Source: Nemopilema nomurai (taxonomy: Eukaryota > Cnidaria > Scyphozoa > Rhizostomeae > Rhizostomatidae). From it: a stretch of DNA of 64,000 nt. The notes under the pieces were generated by a model, which was not told the DNA's origin, made no database searches, and saw only the letters and a program-made list of their open reading frames with translations. This document shows positions 63,166-64,000 of this stretch, piece after piece (position 1 is the stretch's first letter; every line of letters begins with the position of its first letter). The stretch lies in the NCBI GenBank assembly GCA_003864495.1, contig ML133421.1, positions 2,418,001 through 2,482,000 on the forward strand. Direction: 5' to 3'. A program made the translations under genes and the position numbers.

Positions 63166-64000
63166 GTGAGTAATAATTTATGATATTTTAAGTCATTTCA
63201 CAAAAAGAACGATTGACCAGGTGTTTCAGCTAACAGTTTTTTTTATTTTGCTGATTGCGACAAAGTTTTTTCTGGCAAAAATTAGTGCTTAAAGGCGTGT
63301 TTTTGGTGAAGCGCATGAATTTTTAAGCATCACAGGGAACGTACATCATTAATAACAATTATTCATGCCGTTATGGGAAGCAGTGAGCGAGTCGCTTATT
63401 TTGTATTTCTTTTGTCGCCATCGTCTCGGGAAATGCGTGTTAGGTTTTGATGAAAATCACTTATAATTAAAAAGAGGTTATTGCAGTGGTAAGACATATG
63501 ATTGCCTGGAAATTCGTACTGCGAAATCCGTTCAGCCATCTAGCAACGAAGTAGAGGTCTTGTCTCAGTGCCGACTTAAGTTTGGTTGTGGGTCCGTGGT
63601 ACACTCCGAACTTTTTATAAGAAAAAAGCTTTTAGATGCAGTAGGCTTGATTTTTCAGAAATAAACGAAACAACCCTACCGAAATTAAAAAAGCTAAGAT
63701 ACTTGATAATTTGTAGTTTTTATTTTCCGAGTTGACACTGAAAAGAATCGCAACATTGTACAACATTGGATATTGCATTATTACCCTTGACATGCAGTTG
63801 CATGGAGCAAAGTTGTTTAGGGATGTAATACATCATGGCTTATCTTTTTTTTAAATTAACACATTTAATGTAAAAATGTGTGCCTGCAAAATGCCCAGAA
63901 AATTTAAAAAATTTGCCTACCAGCATCTGACGTTGGTTCCTTATGAAAAAATGAGAGTATTTATTTGAGTGCTGAATTGGCGAGTGGAAATGTCTTGGAT

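Overview
The window looks like nuclear DNA of a non-bilaterian metazoan, most likely a cnidarian. It is AT-rich, the genes are intron-rich with GT-AG junctions, intergenic and intronic DNA is full of small DNA-transposon and SINE relics, and the gene set (EF-hand/WD40 protein, cereblon, astacin with a ShK tail, optineurin/NEMO-type protein, CLOCK-type bHLH-PAS protein) fits Cnidaria. The species cannot be named from the sequence.

Layout. 1-519 (+): decayed hAT-like transposase fragment. 1320-13775 (-): fifteen exons of an EF-hand plus WD40 protein of the WDR49/WDR64/EFCAB8/WDY group, 3' end beyond the left edge; its introns hold a 1.4 kb minisatellite, foldback elements and a TIR element. 13776-15154: head-to-head gap with a tRNA-derived SINE. 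15155-23188 (+): complete 12-exon cereblon (CRBN), 477 aa. 23189-31431: no gene recognised. 31432-31704 (+): single-exon 90-aa secreted peptide with ten cysteines. 32863-38257 (-): complete 8-exon astacin metalloprotease with C-terminal ShK domain, 326 aa. 40711-41375 (+): intron-less four-TM protein with an apparent frameshift. 44591-53066 (+): complete 11-exon optineurin/NEMO-family protein, 797 aa. 57783-63165 (+): first five coding exons of a CLOCK-like bHLH-PAS gene running off the right edge.

Exon models were assembled by eye from splice sites, reading phase and conserved motifs. In all five multi-exon genes the phases close without a frameshift, which is the main internal support. The genes do not form an operon or obvious pathway. 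Shared themes are ubiquitin biology (CRBN as a CRL4 substrate receptor; the OPTN-like protein as a ubiquitin-binding adaptor) and two secreted cysteine-containing products side by side at 31-38 kb. The most promising points for follow-up are the 159-bp higher-order minisatellite, two copies of a TIR element sharing a small open frame, a family of tiny foldback elements, the CLEAR-like palindrome plus LIR-like motif at the optineurin-like gene, the cereblon drug-pocket substitutions, and the two-frame membrane protein.
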